The notes below the pieces were generated by a model, which worked only from the letters and a program-made list of their open reading frames with translations, did not search any database and had not been told where the DNA came from. Shown here in pieces: positions 50,352-61,687 of a DNA stretch of 64,000 nt; the stretch's first letter is position 1; each line of letters starts with the position of its first letter. The position numbers were made by a program, and so were the translations under genes. Source of the DNA: Glebionis coronaria (taxonomy: Eukaryota > Streptophyta > Magnoliopsida > Asterales > Asteraceae); NCBI GenBank assembly GCA_025667525.1, contig CM046877.1, positions 34,182,255 through 34,246,254 of the forward strand, written 5' to 3'.

Positions 50352-51000
50352 GACACGTAGTTTATCTCTTGTGATATATGTAGTGAAAAATGATTTTAGT
50401 AATAATGTGAGAGAATAGAAGTTGCATAATTGGTCGATTTAACTGTCTAAAGGATTGCTAGGTAGTTTAACACGAGTGATAAAGTATTTAATAAACATAT
50501 TCAATATGTTTCAAAAACGACGTTCAATTAAAATATTGATATGCAGTTTATCTCTTGTGATATATGCACTATAAATGATTTTTATGATAATGTGAAGGAT
50601 TAGAAGTTGCATAAGGGTCGATTTGACCGTTTAAGGGATTGCTAGGTAGTTTATCACTCGTGATAAAGTATTTGTTAAACAAGTGTATATGTTTTTAAAA
50701 CAACGTTCGATTATTGTATTGATAGGCAATTTATCTCTTGCGATATATGGAGAAAAAATGGTTTTTGTGATAGTGTGAGAGATTAGAAGTTGCGTTAGGT
50801 GTCGATGTAACCTTTTAAGGAACTGTTAAGGGTTTATCATATGTGCTAAAGTATTTAGTAAAATTGTTCAATATGTTTTAAAAATAGGGTTCGGTAATAG
50901 AATTGATACAGGTTATCTCTTTTTATATATCCAGTTGATGAGACTCTAATTATACATAGTCTTATCGCTGAAATCGGACTTAAAATGCGTAAAAATATCA
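50352..51000. repeat. 184-bp tandem repeat, a little over three units
   Basis: Units start at 50352, 50538, 50721 and 50905 (partial), spaced 186, 183 and 184. Shared words are GTTTATCTCTTG(T/C)GATATATG, TTAGAAGTTGC, GATTGCTAGGTAG and GATAAAGTATTT. Units are 75-85% alike by eye, so the array is old. Confidence 0.85.
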
Positions 51001-52952
51001 TAAAACCGTGCAAAAACCCTTTGTTTCTCAATTGTGTGGTCGTAGGTAGGGATATTGTGAATAAACAAAAAGACCACAAGAATAAAGCAAAAACGAACAC
51101 GGAAACGAAGCTGCATAAAGAACCGGAGTGTTGATTTTCAAAAAATGACCTTGAAGTTTTGAATATATACAAGTTGGTCCCTCAACTTTGACAACTTGTC
51201 ACAAATGACCCTTGAAGAATCAATTTGTACAAGTTAAGTCCTTAAAGTTTGAAGAAAGGTCAAGTATAGTCCTCAAGATTGAAGATATGTTCATTACCAG
51301 TCCTTATGCAAAAGTTATTAAAAACAAAAGGGCCAAAAATGATAATTCGACAAAGATAAAACAAAGGGAATAGGCTACCATAAGTTATAAACTACATAGG
51401 GGTTGATTTGTATTTCTTTCTAAACTATGGGGGTCAAAATTGCATATAAACAAACCTATTTATCCCTAAACCCGACCAAGCCCATTCAATTTACCATCAA
51501 TCCCAAACTCAACAACCCATACCCAACCCGTTAAAATTATTTAATATTAAATTTTGAATTAGTATTATTTATTATAATAGGCGGTTAACAGTCACTATTT
51601 AACCCACCCAAGATCAAAATCGATCATCGTAGCTATCAAACCCTAATTCCTAATTAACAACCTAACCATAGGGGGTTTTGATTTTACTCCTCCATATCGC
51701 TAATTGTATGTTTTTTGAACATTCCTACGCGCTCAAAATCCCCATCTCACCCATGTGAGACCCCCACGAGCCTCCCCTGCCCCAAAATTGCTATTTTGAG
51801 GGAGAATACAAACATGGACAAAAGGATCAATGGTCCATAGTGATTTCGTGCTCCCCACACCCAAGATGAAAGGCCAAGATCGTTTGGAGTAGCTGGCACA
51901 TCCCTATCATCACATGGCATGGAAAATTCACAATAATTTTGATCAAAATTAAAGTTAAAGACCAAGGACACTTCTGGAAGTTTAAGCTACAATAGGGTTT
52001 AGGGTTTCTTTCTACTAGAATCCTTTGTAGCTCTCTACATAAAGAGCATTAGGACTATGCTTATTTTTCTTGTTCCAATTTTTATTTTTCAACCTTTGTT
52101 TTTAAATTAATGTAGTAAAATTATTAGTTAATGCAAATAATATTGTGAGTTCCAATTTAATTCTTGTTTTAAATTCCTGTTCGATTTTATGCTTTGTAAT
52201 TTAATTTTCATCAAAAAATGTTTGAGTTCAAAGGTTTTGGCTTAACCTTTTATTAAATAGCACCCTGATTTTGACAAAATCAAGGTGTGGTGAGAGCATA
52301 ATTTGAAGTTATTCAAGTGTTGGTTACTTTTAATTCTTGTAAAAAGTTACTGGGTTCCAAAATTGTTTTTTTCAAATCTTATTTATTCACTTGGAGACTT
52401 ACTGTTCAATAAGAGAAAGAAGAAGCTACTTGTCACCTAGCTTCTTTCTTTGTTTATTGGGCAAGATATTGTTGTTTGTGGTGTGTTCCAAAACAGGCAA
52501 ACAAACCAAGACCCAAAACGATATGTTGTAGACCTTCTTGTAGATTGTTGTAGTCCACAAGTTTGTTTTACTTTTCATTGTTTTTCTCCATAAGCCCAGG
52601 GTCCAGATATAGCTAACTTGGAGATGGTATCAGCAGCCATTCCTTGATTTAGATGTAAATAAATGGTGGTAATTAGCTTGAACCCTTTTGGTTGCTATTT
52701 TGCTCTATTTGTGCTTATGTAAAAATGCCTTTTTCCTACTGTTCTATGAGATTTATTTACTTTTCTTAGTTAATCTTTTCTTTTAATTTATGTTCATGTT
52801 AAGTTGATGCTAGTTCTTGTTTTTATTTAGCATAGTGTTAGTTAAAATTACAAACAGTTAGTTAAAAGGGTGTTTGGTTTGATTGGTAAAAGTTTGGGTG
52901 ACACAAGTTTTGACCAAACAAGTGCATGCACACTTTAATCTTGCTTAGTCTA
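51001..52952. other. Repeat-derived DNA, possible LTR remnant with PBS-like end
   Basis: 51150-51310 repeats phrases such as AAGTCCTTAAAGTTTGAAG and GGTCCCTCAACTTTGACAA that resemble a part of the Athila LTR at 59260-59520. Further on, inverted repeats lie at 52262-52289 and about 52428-52460, and TGGTATCAGCAGCC at about 52625 resembles a plus-strand primer binding site. No coding region is seen; a broken plus-strand copia 5' end is one explanation. Confidence 0.35.
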
Positions 52953-53540
52953 TGTAACATCCCATTTTGGTAAATGGAATATCACGCGAAATTATGGCGT
53001 GTCATCAAAGCATGCAAGGTAAATGTCTAAAAACATTAAATGACCATGAATGGAAATACCGGAAACAAACATAGATAGTCCAAGTATAAGCTCATCACAC
53101 ATGAATATAAGTACTGAAATGGAAAAAGACTAAACAATGCCTAGAGAAATAAGAAGCATAATGTATGGAAAATGCATAAAGTGGTGAAGGTTAGATAGCT
53201 TCCAATCCATATGCACCTACTCTTAAAGTCTACGAGCGCCCTTGAGTACCTGTCGTTTGGGAACATGAAAGGAAAACGACTGAGTATAACGCCCAGTGAA
53301 CGGATATACAAATATAAGATGAAATGACATAAGCATAAAAGACTAATAGCAGCGGAAATGTATAAGTCCTAGATAACCTGGATCACGTTCATAAAACTGG
53401 TTTTATAGTTTGAAAAGACTTATGTTATAATATGAAAAACTGTATTAATTAGCCAATAGCCCATATAGGTCATGAGGTTCCACTGGGCATGAATACTTGG
53501 ATGGGACACCTCATCATGCAATTAGAGGGGTTGCCTCTAA
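52953..53540 (-). repeat. Fragment of a gypsy-type LTR
   Basis: Starts TGTAACATCCC like the LTRs of element C (TGTAACACCCC) and keeps a similar layout: a GAGTACCTG or AAGTACCTGAG word, then ATAACGCC(G/C)AGTGAA. The rest is diverged, and the far end is lost at about 53540, where copia F sequence begins. Confidence 0.5.
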
Positions 53541-53570
53541 TTAATTAGTCTGGGTAGGAGGGATCAACTC

Positions 53571-55098
53571 TGTAGAAACTAGAAGGGGGAGGGGGGGGGG
53601 GGTGAATAGTTTCTCTTCGATTGGGAACCAAATTAAAATTACTTTCAATTTGGTTTGTATCAAAACTATCTTTTGTTTGAAGCTTGGTTGCATAATGATT
53701 AGGTTCAATTCAAATGCACTAGCAAAGATAATAGGTAAGTGTAATGATAAGGAAATAAGTAAAGAGTAAGGAAGGAGACAACCTAGTGGGGAGACACCAA
53801 GATTTATAGTGGTTCGACAACGAGGCTCTATCCTCCTTTCTACTCCACTCCTCGAGTACACCTACTCGAGATTTCCACTATATCCACAAGCTCCCTTCTT
53901 GGCTGAGAAAACCTTACATCGTCGTTTACATTATTTTCCGACACTAAGCTAAATGTCGAGACCTAATCTTTAGCTAGGACCAATCTACACAACGTTGCCT
54001 ACTTCACAATTTAACGACACAAGGCTAGATGTCGAGTTCTAATCCAAAGCTAGAACCAATCTTCACGACTCTTCACTTTGAAGCTAAGTGAGAACTTCAC
54101 ATGACACAACTACTAATCACTTTCAAGTTTAGTGAGAACTCACAAGACACAACCACATCACATTATAGTTTAGTGAGAACTATACTAATCAAATCTATTA
54201 CAACTCAACTAGACTTATCCAAGTACACACATGTAGCTTGGATTTACACAACACAAATCCAAGCAAACACATATGCAATGGATGTACACAACAAATCCAT
54301 GTATCCACAAATAACTTGGATGAACACAACTAGTCCAAGTATTCATAAATACAATGGATTGACATAAAACAAAAAGGGTATCATGATGAATATGACTAGC
54401 TCATAGATTCATCTTTATCACAACACTAGTGAGTGAGTGATCTTCTCATTGGACAAGGTAAAGGAGGGGATCAAGAGGATAATCATATGTAAACATCCTT
54501 AACACTTTAAGTGATCATTTACTAATGATTATGCTATAGAAAATAGAAAGGGGGCTGAGAAAAACATCCAAGAGGCTTGTTGGAAAATGAGATTTGACCC
54601 ACTATTTAAAGGAGACAAAGTATAACGGATATATAACGGCTATCTGGGCGCGGTACCTTATCTAGCCCGGCGGTTCCATATCGCTAAGGAACCGCCTAGC
54701 TACTTAAGGTACCGCCCCTAGAGTACGCTCCGTTTTTTGTCTTTTAGTGGGGTAGGAATATCTGAGGTATTTGAAGCCTTCAAAGGATATTCTAATAGCA
54801 TATGGAATATGCTATTTCAAATTTTCATTTTCCATTTTAATAAAACATTTTCTAAAAAAGAAAGTTTATTAAAAAATCTTTTATCATATTAACAAAAGTG
54901 AGTTTAAAGGATAATCGTTTTGATGATCACTAAGTATGATTAAGAAAGGTTAGTGATATGATTATTACCTTGATGATAGTGTTAGTTAAATAATTCGTTT
55001 TGTGTTTTACACTAAATGTGTTGTATAGTTTGTTGTGATCAAAACTAAGAAAGATTAGTTAACACTAATAATGTTTTTAGGCATCACTTGCATTAACA
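53571..55098 (-). repeat. 3' LTR of copia element F, about 1.53 kb
   Basis: In the minus sense it starts TGTTAATGCAAG right after a polypurine tract and ends TTTCTACA. A nested inverted repeat lies at 54650-54715: outer 11-bp arms GCGGTACCTTA and complement, inner 9-bp arms GGCGGTTCC (54669-54677 and 54688-54696). A TATA-like TTTAAATA (minus, about 54602-54609) is 40 bases downstream of it. A run of G at 53585-53602 is near the LTR end. Confidence 0.7.
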
Positions 55099-55112
55099 AT
55101 CTCCCCCTTTTT
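55099..55112 (-). other. Polypurine tract of copia F
   Basis: Minus-strand AAAAAGGGGGAGAT directly precedes the LTR start TGTTAATG, the classic copia arrangement. Further GGGGGAG tracts occur at about 55190 and 55255-55280. Confidence 0.8.
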
Positions 55113-55701
55113 GATTACGACAAACGATAAACTCATTTACGTAGAAACACAAAGTATCGAATTATTAACGAGTTTATCACTATCATTTCTCCCCCTTTGT
55201 CGTAGCAAAAAGGTTAGCACAAGTCTTTTGAAGAAAATCGGACTTTGCTAGTAGCTCCCCCTTGGTGGTTGCTCCCCCTTGCTTGGGGCACCAAGTATGT
55301 GAGCTAAGGTGACATGCTACACAAAGGTTAGTAGAAAGAAAAGAAACACCAATGTATATATGATCACTACCTTCTAAGTAACTTGAGAGGGAGAGAGAGA
55401 AGAAATCTCAAATTAGAAGCAAGTATTTTGCTAAATATGTCCAAAGAGGTAATTGAAAAAATCAAGCTTCAATCCAATGAAGATGATAAACTTGTCAATG
55501 GGTTAAAGTTTAGAATTGATGGAATCACCCATAAGCAATTGTAAAAGTTAACCATGATCAACTCAAAAGAGAACTAAAGAAATAACACACAAACAACACA
55601 AAGGTTACATAAAAGAAAAGACATAACAAGGTAGATAGTCATACACACAATATGAGTATCTAAAGCAAAAAAATATGGAAAAATAAACCACTAAGCATAA
55701 G

Positions 55702-56462
55702 CTAGTCTAATAGTGATAATTTTCCAATATTGCTTAAAAAAATAAAAGACTCTAAAACAACTAAAGTAATAAAGACTCTAAGAGTAGTTAGTCCTTTAGT
55801 TGGAAAAAAAGACGACGATGCATCATTCGAAGTTTTGTCCACAGGAACGAAAACTTGGATAGGAGGTCGAGTGAGGAGGAATTCAAGGAAATTTAACTTC
55901 TCATATACATGAGCAAGTTCAATTTGTTGAAATCGACAATAAGCACACGAGGATCCATGATGCAACACAAAATCGTTTGATGGGGGTAGGGCATCAAACC
56001 TAGGGTTTGGTGGTGGTGGGGTAATGGGGTAGGAAATGTTTTCATAATGCCTTATGAGGTTTGGGAAGGTTGAAAGGTCATTGAGTTGCGGGGTGTTGAA
56101 GGATTTAGGTGGTGGGGGAACATTTTCTTTTGCTCCGGTGATGGGGTTAATGGTATAAGTCTCATTCCAATACTTGATTGGAGAGAAGGTAGGGTTTTTT
56201 GGTGGTTTGGAGGAAGATGGTTCATTCTTCCCTTAACCCAAATAGGTCGAACCGAGATTTTCGGTTTCTTTGAAAGCTTGGATGAGGAAGCTTTGGGTGA
56301 GTGGGGTTGTGACAAAGAAATGTCAAGGTTAGGAATGGAGGAGTTAGGCATTGTGAGGATGTGAGAATGAAATCTCAAGGTTGGGAAGATGTGAGAATGA
56401 AATCTCAAGGTTGTGTGAGAATGAATTCTCAAGGTTGGGAAGGTGTGAGAATGAAATCTCAA
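55702..56462 (-). pseudogene. Unidentified coding-like region in copia F 3' part
   Basis: Two minus-strand frames, 56462-56052 (136 residues) and 55968-55702 (88 residues), look related by composition and position. The first opens with a repeat of RFHSH(T/I)FPT units encoded by the 30-bp tandem repeat and continues Ser/Pro rich; the second has HHGSSCAYCRFQQIELAHVY, an Ala/Leu helix and a hydrophobic C-terminal stretch. It may be the extra 3' ORF of a SIRE-like element or a captured gene. No domain is recognised. Confidence 0.35.
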
Positions 56463-56470
56463 GGTTGGGG
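56357..56470. repeat. About 30-bp tandem repeat, four units
   Basis: Units of TGTGAGAATGAAATCTCAAG plus GTTGGGAAG, with length changes between units. TGAGA and TCTCA make each unit a small inverted repeat. Confidence 0.85.
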
Positions 56471-56649
56471 TATAAGTAAAATGTAATCAAGGTAAGAATT
56501 TGAATACAAAATGTGAAGTGTCAAGGAATGTTTAGCCAAATTGAGCAAACAAGGAATCTTGACAGGGTATAGGGTTTAAAGAATTTTGACCAAAAACGTG
56601 TCAAAAGTCATTTACTGTCCGCGGTACCTTATAGAATTTGAATTTGTGT

Positions 56650-59600
56650 ATAATGCAGTTCGTTTTTCTTAGTTCTTGCTAATTGAAAGTCCAACCAATA
56701 TCGGGTTTTTAACTGTTTTTGGTTGTTAATCTTTTTTGGATATTCTATTTGCTAATTCAACAAAGCCTTGTAAAACTGAAAAAATATTACCTACTTATAT
56801 GTAAAACATAGTGCACTTACCAAATTTTATTCAAGTAATATTCAAAATGTAAATTTTAAAACTACAAGGACTGAAAATGTAAATTCTAGGAAATATAAAT
56901 GCTTGAAATGAAAATTCTAACAAGTATAGGGACTGAAAATGCAAATTAGTAAACTACAAGGATCAAAAATGTAAAACTAGTAACAAACTAACCAATTTGT
57001 AACAAAATTCCAAACTTACTAACTGATTTTAAACAAACTTTAAACTGCAAGGACTAACTCTTGAAAACCCTAAAAAGATTGAAGTTTAACCATATTTAGA
57101 AACTGCTTAGAACATCAAGGACCAAAATGCAATTTCAGAAACTTTTTAAGCAAAAACGGGTATTGAAGACAAATAAGCTCGTTTGAGCTTATTAATGAAC
57201 CAAATTCAATGAAACCAATTGCAAAAGACTTAGAATTCAAAATAAGCTAGACCTCTAACAGGAATCTGGCTGAAAGTGCAAAATAAGCAAATAAACACTC
57301 TTCAATAAGCCCAAAATAAGCTCTAGAACAAACTGAATAAGCACAACTTGATTTACTTGCCAAAACTGATTAAGCAACTCAAATGATGAACGGGAAATCA
57401 AGTTAGAACAAATTTCATCAAGTATTAAGCTGGGAATTCGAATTAAACTAAATCTGGCTTATAGTTGACCAAGTGTTGACCAAGAATTTTGTCAAAAAGC
57501 TGAAACACTCAAAAATCATGTAACACTATATTCTAAGTGGATTTATGAAATAAAATGGCTTGATTAATGAATGAAATCAAAAGATCTCAAAAATCAGTTT
57601 CAAGTTACAGAAACTTAGCTTAACTCAGCTTTTCATGATTTTGCTTATTTCTCTTTGCTGAATGAAAACTGTGTAAAAAGCTTTTGGAATCTGAAACTTT
57701 ATGATATGAACTAGAAATGAGAACTGGTTTGATTAATTTTCATCAAGAAACAAGCAAATGCCAGCTAAATGAAATTGAGAACTTTTTAAAGCAAAACTGC
57801 ATGAAAATGAGACCCAAACTTTTTATAGCCAATTGCCTTTTTGACCTTCAATTTGACTTGAGACTTACTCAAAACACTTTGTTATGACCTATTGACTAGA
57901 AATGAACATTAACTTGCAAAAACTCAATGCTTGAAAATCAATAACCAACTAGTACCAAACACTCCTTATCTGAGATTCATGAGAATTTTCAAAGACTTTT
58001 AAAGAGCTGATTAAAGCTGAATGAAATCCTTTGACTACCAAACTTGAGACTCAAAATGAGATAGTTCAAGTCTACAAGCAAGCTATGAGAACAACTATTA
58101 CTCACTTAAGGTGCAAAGACTGAAACTAACTGAAATAAGCTATGAACAGAACTTAATCCAAAATCTATAAGCAGTAAAACAAGATTAAGCTACAAACAAG
58201 TACACAATCCAACAACCAGCCAAACTAAACAACTTTGATCAGGCAAACAACAAGATTACACTAGGAAATGTAGCATGCCATTGACTTATTAAGTGGAACC
58301 AAAATCAGAACTTTTGAAACCTTTTGTAGAAACCATTGGGAAGAAGAGGAGTGATGAACTCTCTTATCCTAGTGATAACCACCACCTTATCACTAGATCA
58401 ATCAATCAACTATCATTAACAGCTACAAATCAACAGAAATGATCATCATGGCATGGAATCTTCATAACTGCTAAGGCTTGAACTGAAATCACTATAACAG
58501 CTACAAATCTTCTTCAAAGTCAGTTATGATCATTCAATGATCATAACAAACTCAATGCAGCAACAAAATGGTCAAGTAGTAGCAGGGAATGAACAGTAGA
58601 GTGAATATAAAATTTGGCGGAAAAGGAGAATTCAAATTTCATTTATGGAAATTGGTTACAAAGTTTTTGGAATGAAGCTAACTAACTAACTAACTCAAGA
58701 GTGTGTCAAACTCTTGAGTAGTTAGGCTAAAAAGGAAGAAAGATGAAAGGAAATTGAAAAGTGTGTGTTTTCTACAATTTTAACTACTTGTTACAAATGA
58801 GGACCTAGCAGCTATTTATAGGCTTGAAGAAGGAGTTTGTTGGGGATGATGACGTGTTGAGACCAATCCCAGGTCTCCACGTGGCATGATTCTGCAAAAC
58901 TGATCTTCAAAGTATGAACAAGAATTGGGGTTTTCTTCTTGAGTTGATTTCATGTTAATTGGTGATGATCAATGAATTCGTCTCTCAAAAATAAGCATTT
59001 TTGGTGTTTACAACTCTTCATGAAATTCAGTCTAGCCAAAAAACGATCCTGGGTAAAATTTGGTTGCTTGAAGATGATACGTGTCATTGCCTGATTGGTT
59101 GAAATAAGGTCACACGGATTAAACTGTTGAGATATTGTCATTAAATGTGGCGGCTGAGTGGGTATTTATTACACATGAGTTGGCAATCCGTGTGTCCTTA
59201 TTTCTTGCTTCTCATTGGCCCAAAATTGATCACATGGATTAAACTTGAACTTATTTCCAATGTTTGCAGATTTAGTCCCTAGACTTTGCAGATTTCACTT
59301 AAAGGCTTGTAACTTCATTTCTTTGACACTTTTAGTCCTTCCAACTTCAACTTTGAGCACAATTGGTCCTTTGACTTTGTTGACTTGATAGTTGACCAAT
59401 TTTGACTTTGATCTTGACTTTTTACAAAATTTACACTTTAGTCCTTCAACTTTGGCAATTTGTCAAGATAGGTCCTTGTACTTCAAAGTCTTGTCACTTT
59501 TGATCCTTCTTTGTCTTTTTCATCCATTTAAGCTTGATTTTCCCTTGTTTGCTTGAAAATGTATCCTTTTACCTACACAAGTGTACACAAACACAAACAT

Positions 59601-59695
59601 ACCACATAATACTGTTTTTGCAAGATAAATTGGTAATTTGCTTCATGTTTTAGGGTTATTTGTTGATAAAAGGATATGAGTTTAAGCTCATATCA
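56650..59695 (-). repeat. 3' LTR of the Athila element (left end approximate)
   Basis: In the minus sense it starts TGATATGAG after the polypurine tract; the first bases form an inverted repeat with 8-bp arms (59673-59680 and 59687-59694). A TATA box TATAAATA is at 58813-58820 (minus), and a hairpin with 9-bp arms CTCAAGAGT lies about 95 bases downstream at 58694-58718. No coding frame is seen. The LTR partner is outside the window. Confidence 0.6.
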
Positions 59696-59710
59696 AATCT
59701 CCTACACTTG
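59696..59710 (-). other. Polypurine tract of the Athila element
   Basis: Minus-strand AGTGTAGGAGATT precedes the LTR start. Related GTGTAGGGG words recur at 61310, 61370 and 61573 in the 3' region. Confidence 0.65.
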
Positions 59711-61687
59711 AACATTGTCATGTCCTCATGCAATTATATATTTTAAAGCTCAAATTTACATTCTCCTTATAATTAACCCACCTTGGCCATATGAGATGCA
59801 TCTACACTACTCTAAACTACATGATGCATGATTTTGAGTTTTAATAATGCTATGAACAAAATACAATTTTATCTATATCTTTTTGATTTTTTTTCTTGAA
59901 ATGGTTTTGATGGAAATAACTCATAAAGAATTCAATGTCTTAGATTAGGGCTTGGGTACCATGGACATTTATCACCCTCAAGTTTCACTTTCCCCATACC
60001 AAGCTTAAAAATGGGATCATTGCATTCACAAGTAAAAAGTACATCAACTTATTCATGACAATTAAATGTGTAACCGGTTATTATTTGAGCAAATTGCTTG
60101 TGGGCAAATTTGTCATTTATTCAAGTGTGAAGTATAAGAAGTGTAAAATCCAAAAATAAGGAAGCACGGTTTTAATCCTAAGTAATCCTCTCATCCATTA
60201 CTTGAAAAACCGCTCACAATTAATACAAGTCCGTTTCAAGAGTAATAAGTCATTCGCCTTATGTGTAAAAACCTCATGTCATGCTTTCATAAGTAGCTAC
60301 ACACTCGCTAAGGAAAGAAAAATAAAACTCACGCAATAATTTACATCCGCCATCTTTTTGAGACTTTGGATCTTCAATACCGCAACCTGTCAAGGTAATA
60401 TTGGATTGGAGCAATCTATTGAATCCCCGCAACCCGTCAAGGTAATATTGGAACTCAATAGTCACTATAATTAACACCACGCTGCCCCTCTTGGGAGTCT
60501 TGTATAATTATTTTTTTTCTTTTTTTCTTTTTCATTTTCTTTTTCTTTTTTTTTCTAGCCACTCATTTTTTTATAAGCCGCTCTTATTTTTCTTTATTCC
60601 TCACAAAGAAAGTTCAAAAGAATAAAAGGAAAAACACCCGCTAAATATTGAGCATGATATAAGTCTAGTACACATAAAACGTTCTAACTTAGAATCTTAA
60701 GACGTACTCATATCAACCATGAATGATTAGACAAAAATGCATAAGAGATTACAAACCAATTAAAACCGTTCTTGATTATTTATTAACAATTATATACATG
60801 CGAATAAAATAGAGGTTAAGAAGAGAAGGATTTAGCCACAAGTAATTATCATGAAGTTTATCTAGCCCTTTTATACTTGCTTCAACTCTATCATTTCCCA
60901 TTCTCCACAAATTTAAAATCTCAAATAATGAAATTGGTGGATGCTTAGCCTAATAGACCAATGAAGGACTACATGGTTAAGGATACTAGCTAGAGAATGC
61001 TAAGATAAGCAAACTCGGGTTGAGTCAAAATATCCATGGTGGGCCTAATATGTCAAAGAAATCTAAACTTGTTAAACCATGTTTTATTATATATTTTTTT
61101 TCTTTTTATATCTTTTTGATGAAAAACAAAAGAAGAAATATATACAATACAAATGTGATATGCAAAATGATTGATGCAAAAATTATGAATGCATATTTTT
61201 GTTGGCCAAAGTAGATCAAAAATTTGAAAAATGTTGAAAAATCAATTTTCCATGTTATCATGCAAGACAATGACAAGTTCTAGGTAAGGTTACTTCGATA
61301 GAAGGCCCCCCTACACTTAAGCTAAACATTGTCCTCAATGTTTTAAGAGCATGGAAGTATAAAAACTTCCCCTACACTTATGACAATGAATAGACTTTGC
61401 TTAACCCAAGTTAAGGAAAGGACAACTATTAGTGAAATCATGTTTAAGCACAAGGTGTCAATGAAAAATCACTATAGTAACGAAGTGAACCGGATACAAG
61501 GGCCTCCTCCATAAGCTCCAAAGCATGAGATGAGTGAGCAACCCTACAAACAATCATGAAGACAAAAGAAGGTCTCCCCTACACTTATCTCCAAGTCTAT
61601 ACCTTTATTTCTAACCTACAACACTCTAAACCTAGTTATACGATGCTTGAGTTAATGAGTCTCTAGCTCGACTCGTCCCTCAATGAA
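59711..61687 (-). other. 3' non-coding region of the Athila element
   Basis: 2 kb between the pol stop and the LTR, where some Athila elements carry an env-like frame. None is visible here. A 26-bp direct repeat (CCGCAACC(T/C)GTCAAGGTAA and more) occurs at 60380 and 60427, and a pyrimidine-rich stretch at about 60505-60560. Confidence 0.6.

Larger units (their letters stand above)
55113..56640 (-). other. 3' internal region of copia F
   Basis: Lies upstream of the polypurine tract in the minus sense. RT and RNase H are not in view, presumably because the Athila element interrupts or replaces them. It contains the unidentified reading frames at 55702-56462. Confidence 0.5.

Noticed and set aside
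52620..52640. TGGTATCAGCAGCC as a primer binding site
   Set aside because: The preceding bases do not end in CA and no LTR partner could be found. It is mentioned only as a possibility within the larger remnant.
56086..56364. Plus-strand frame of 92 codons
   Set aside because: Antisense to the coding-like minus-strand region of copia F; glycine and phenylalanine runs are the complement of Pro/Ser codons.
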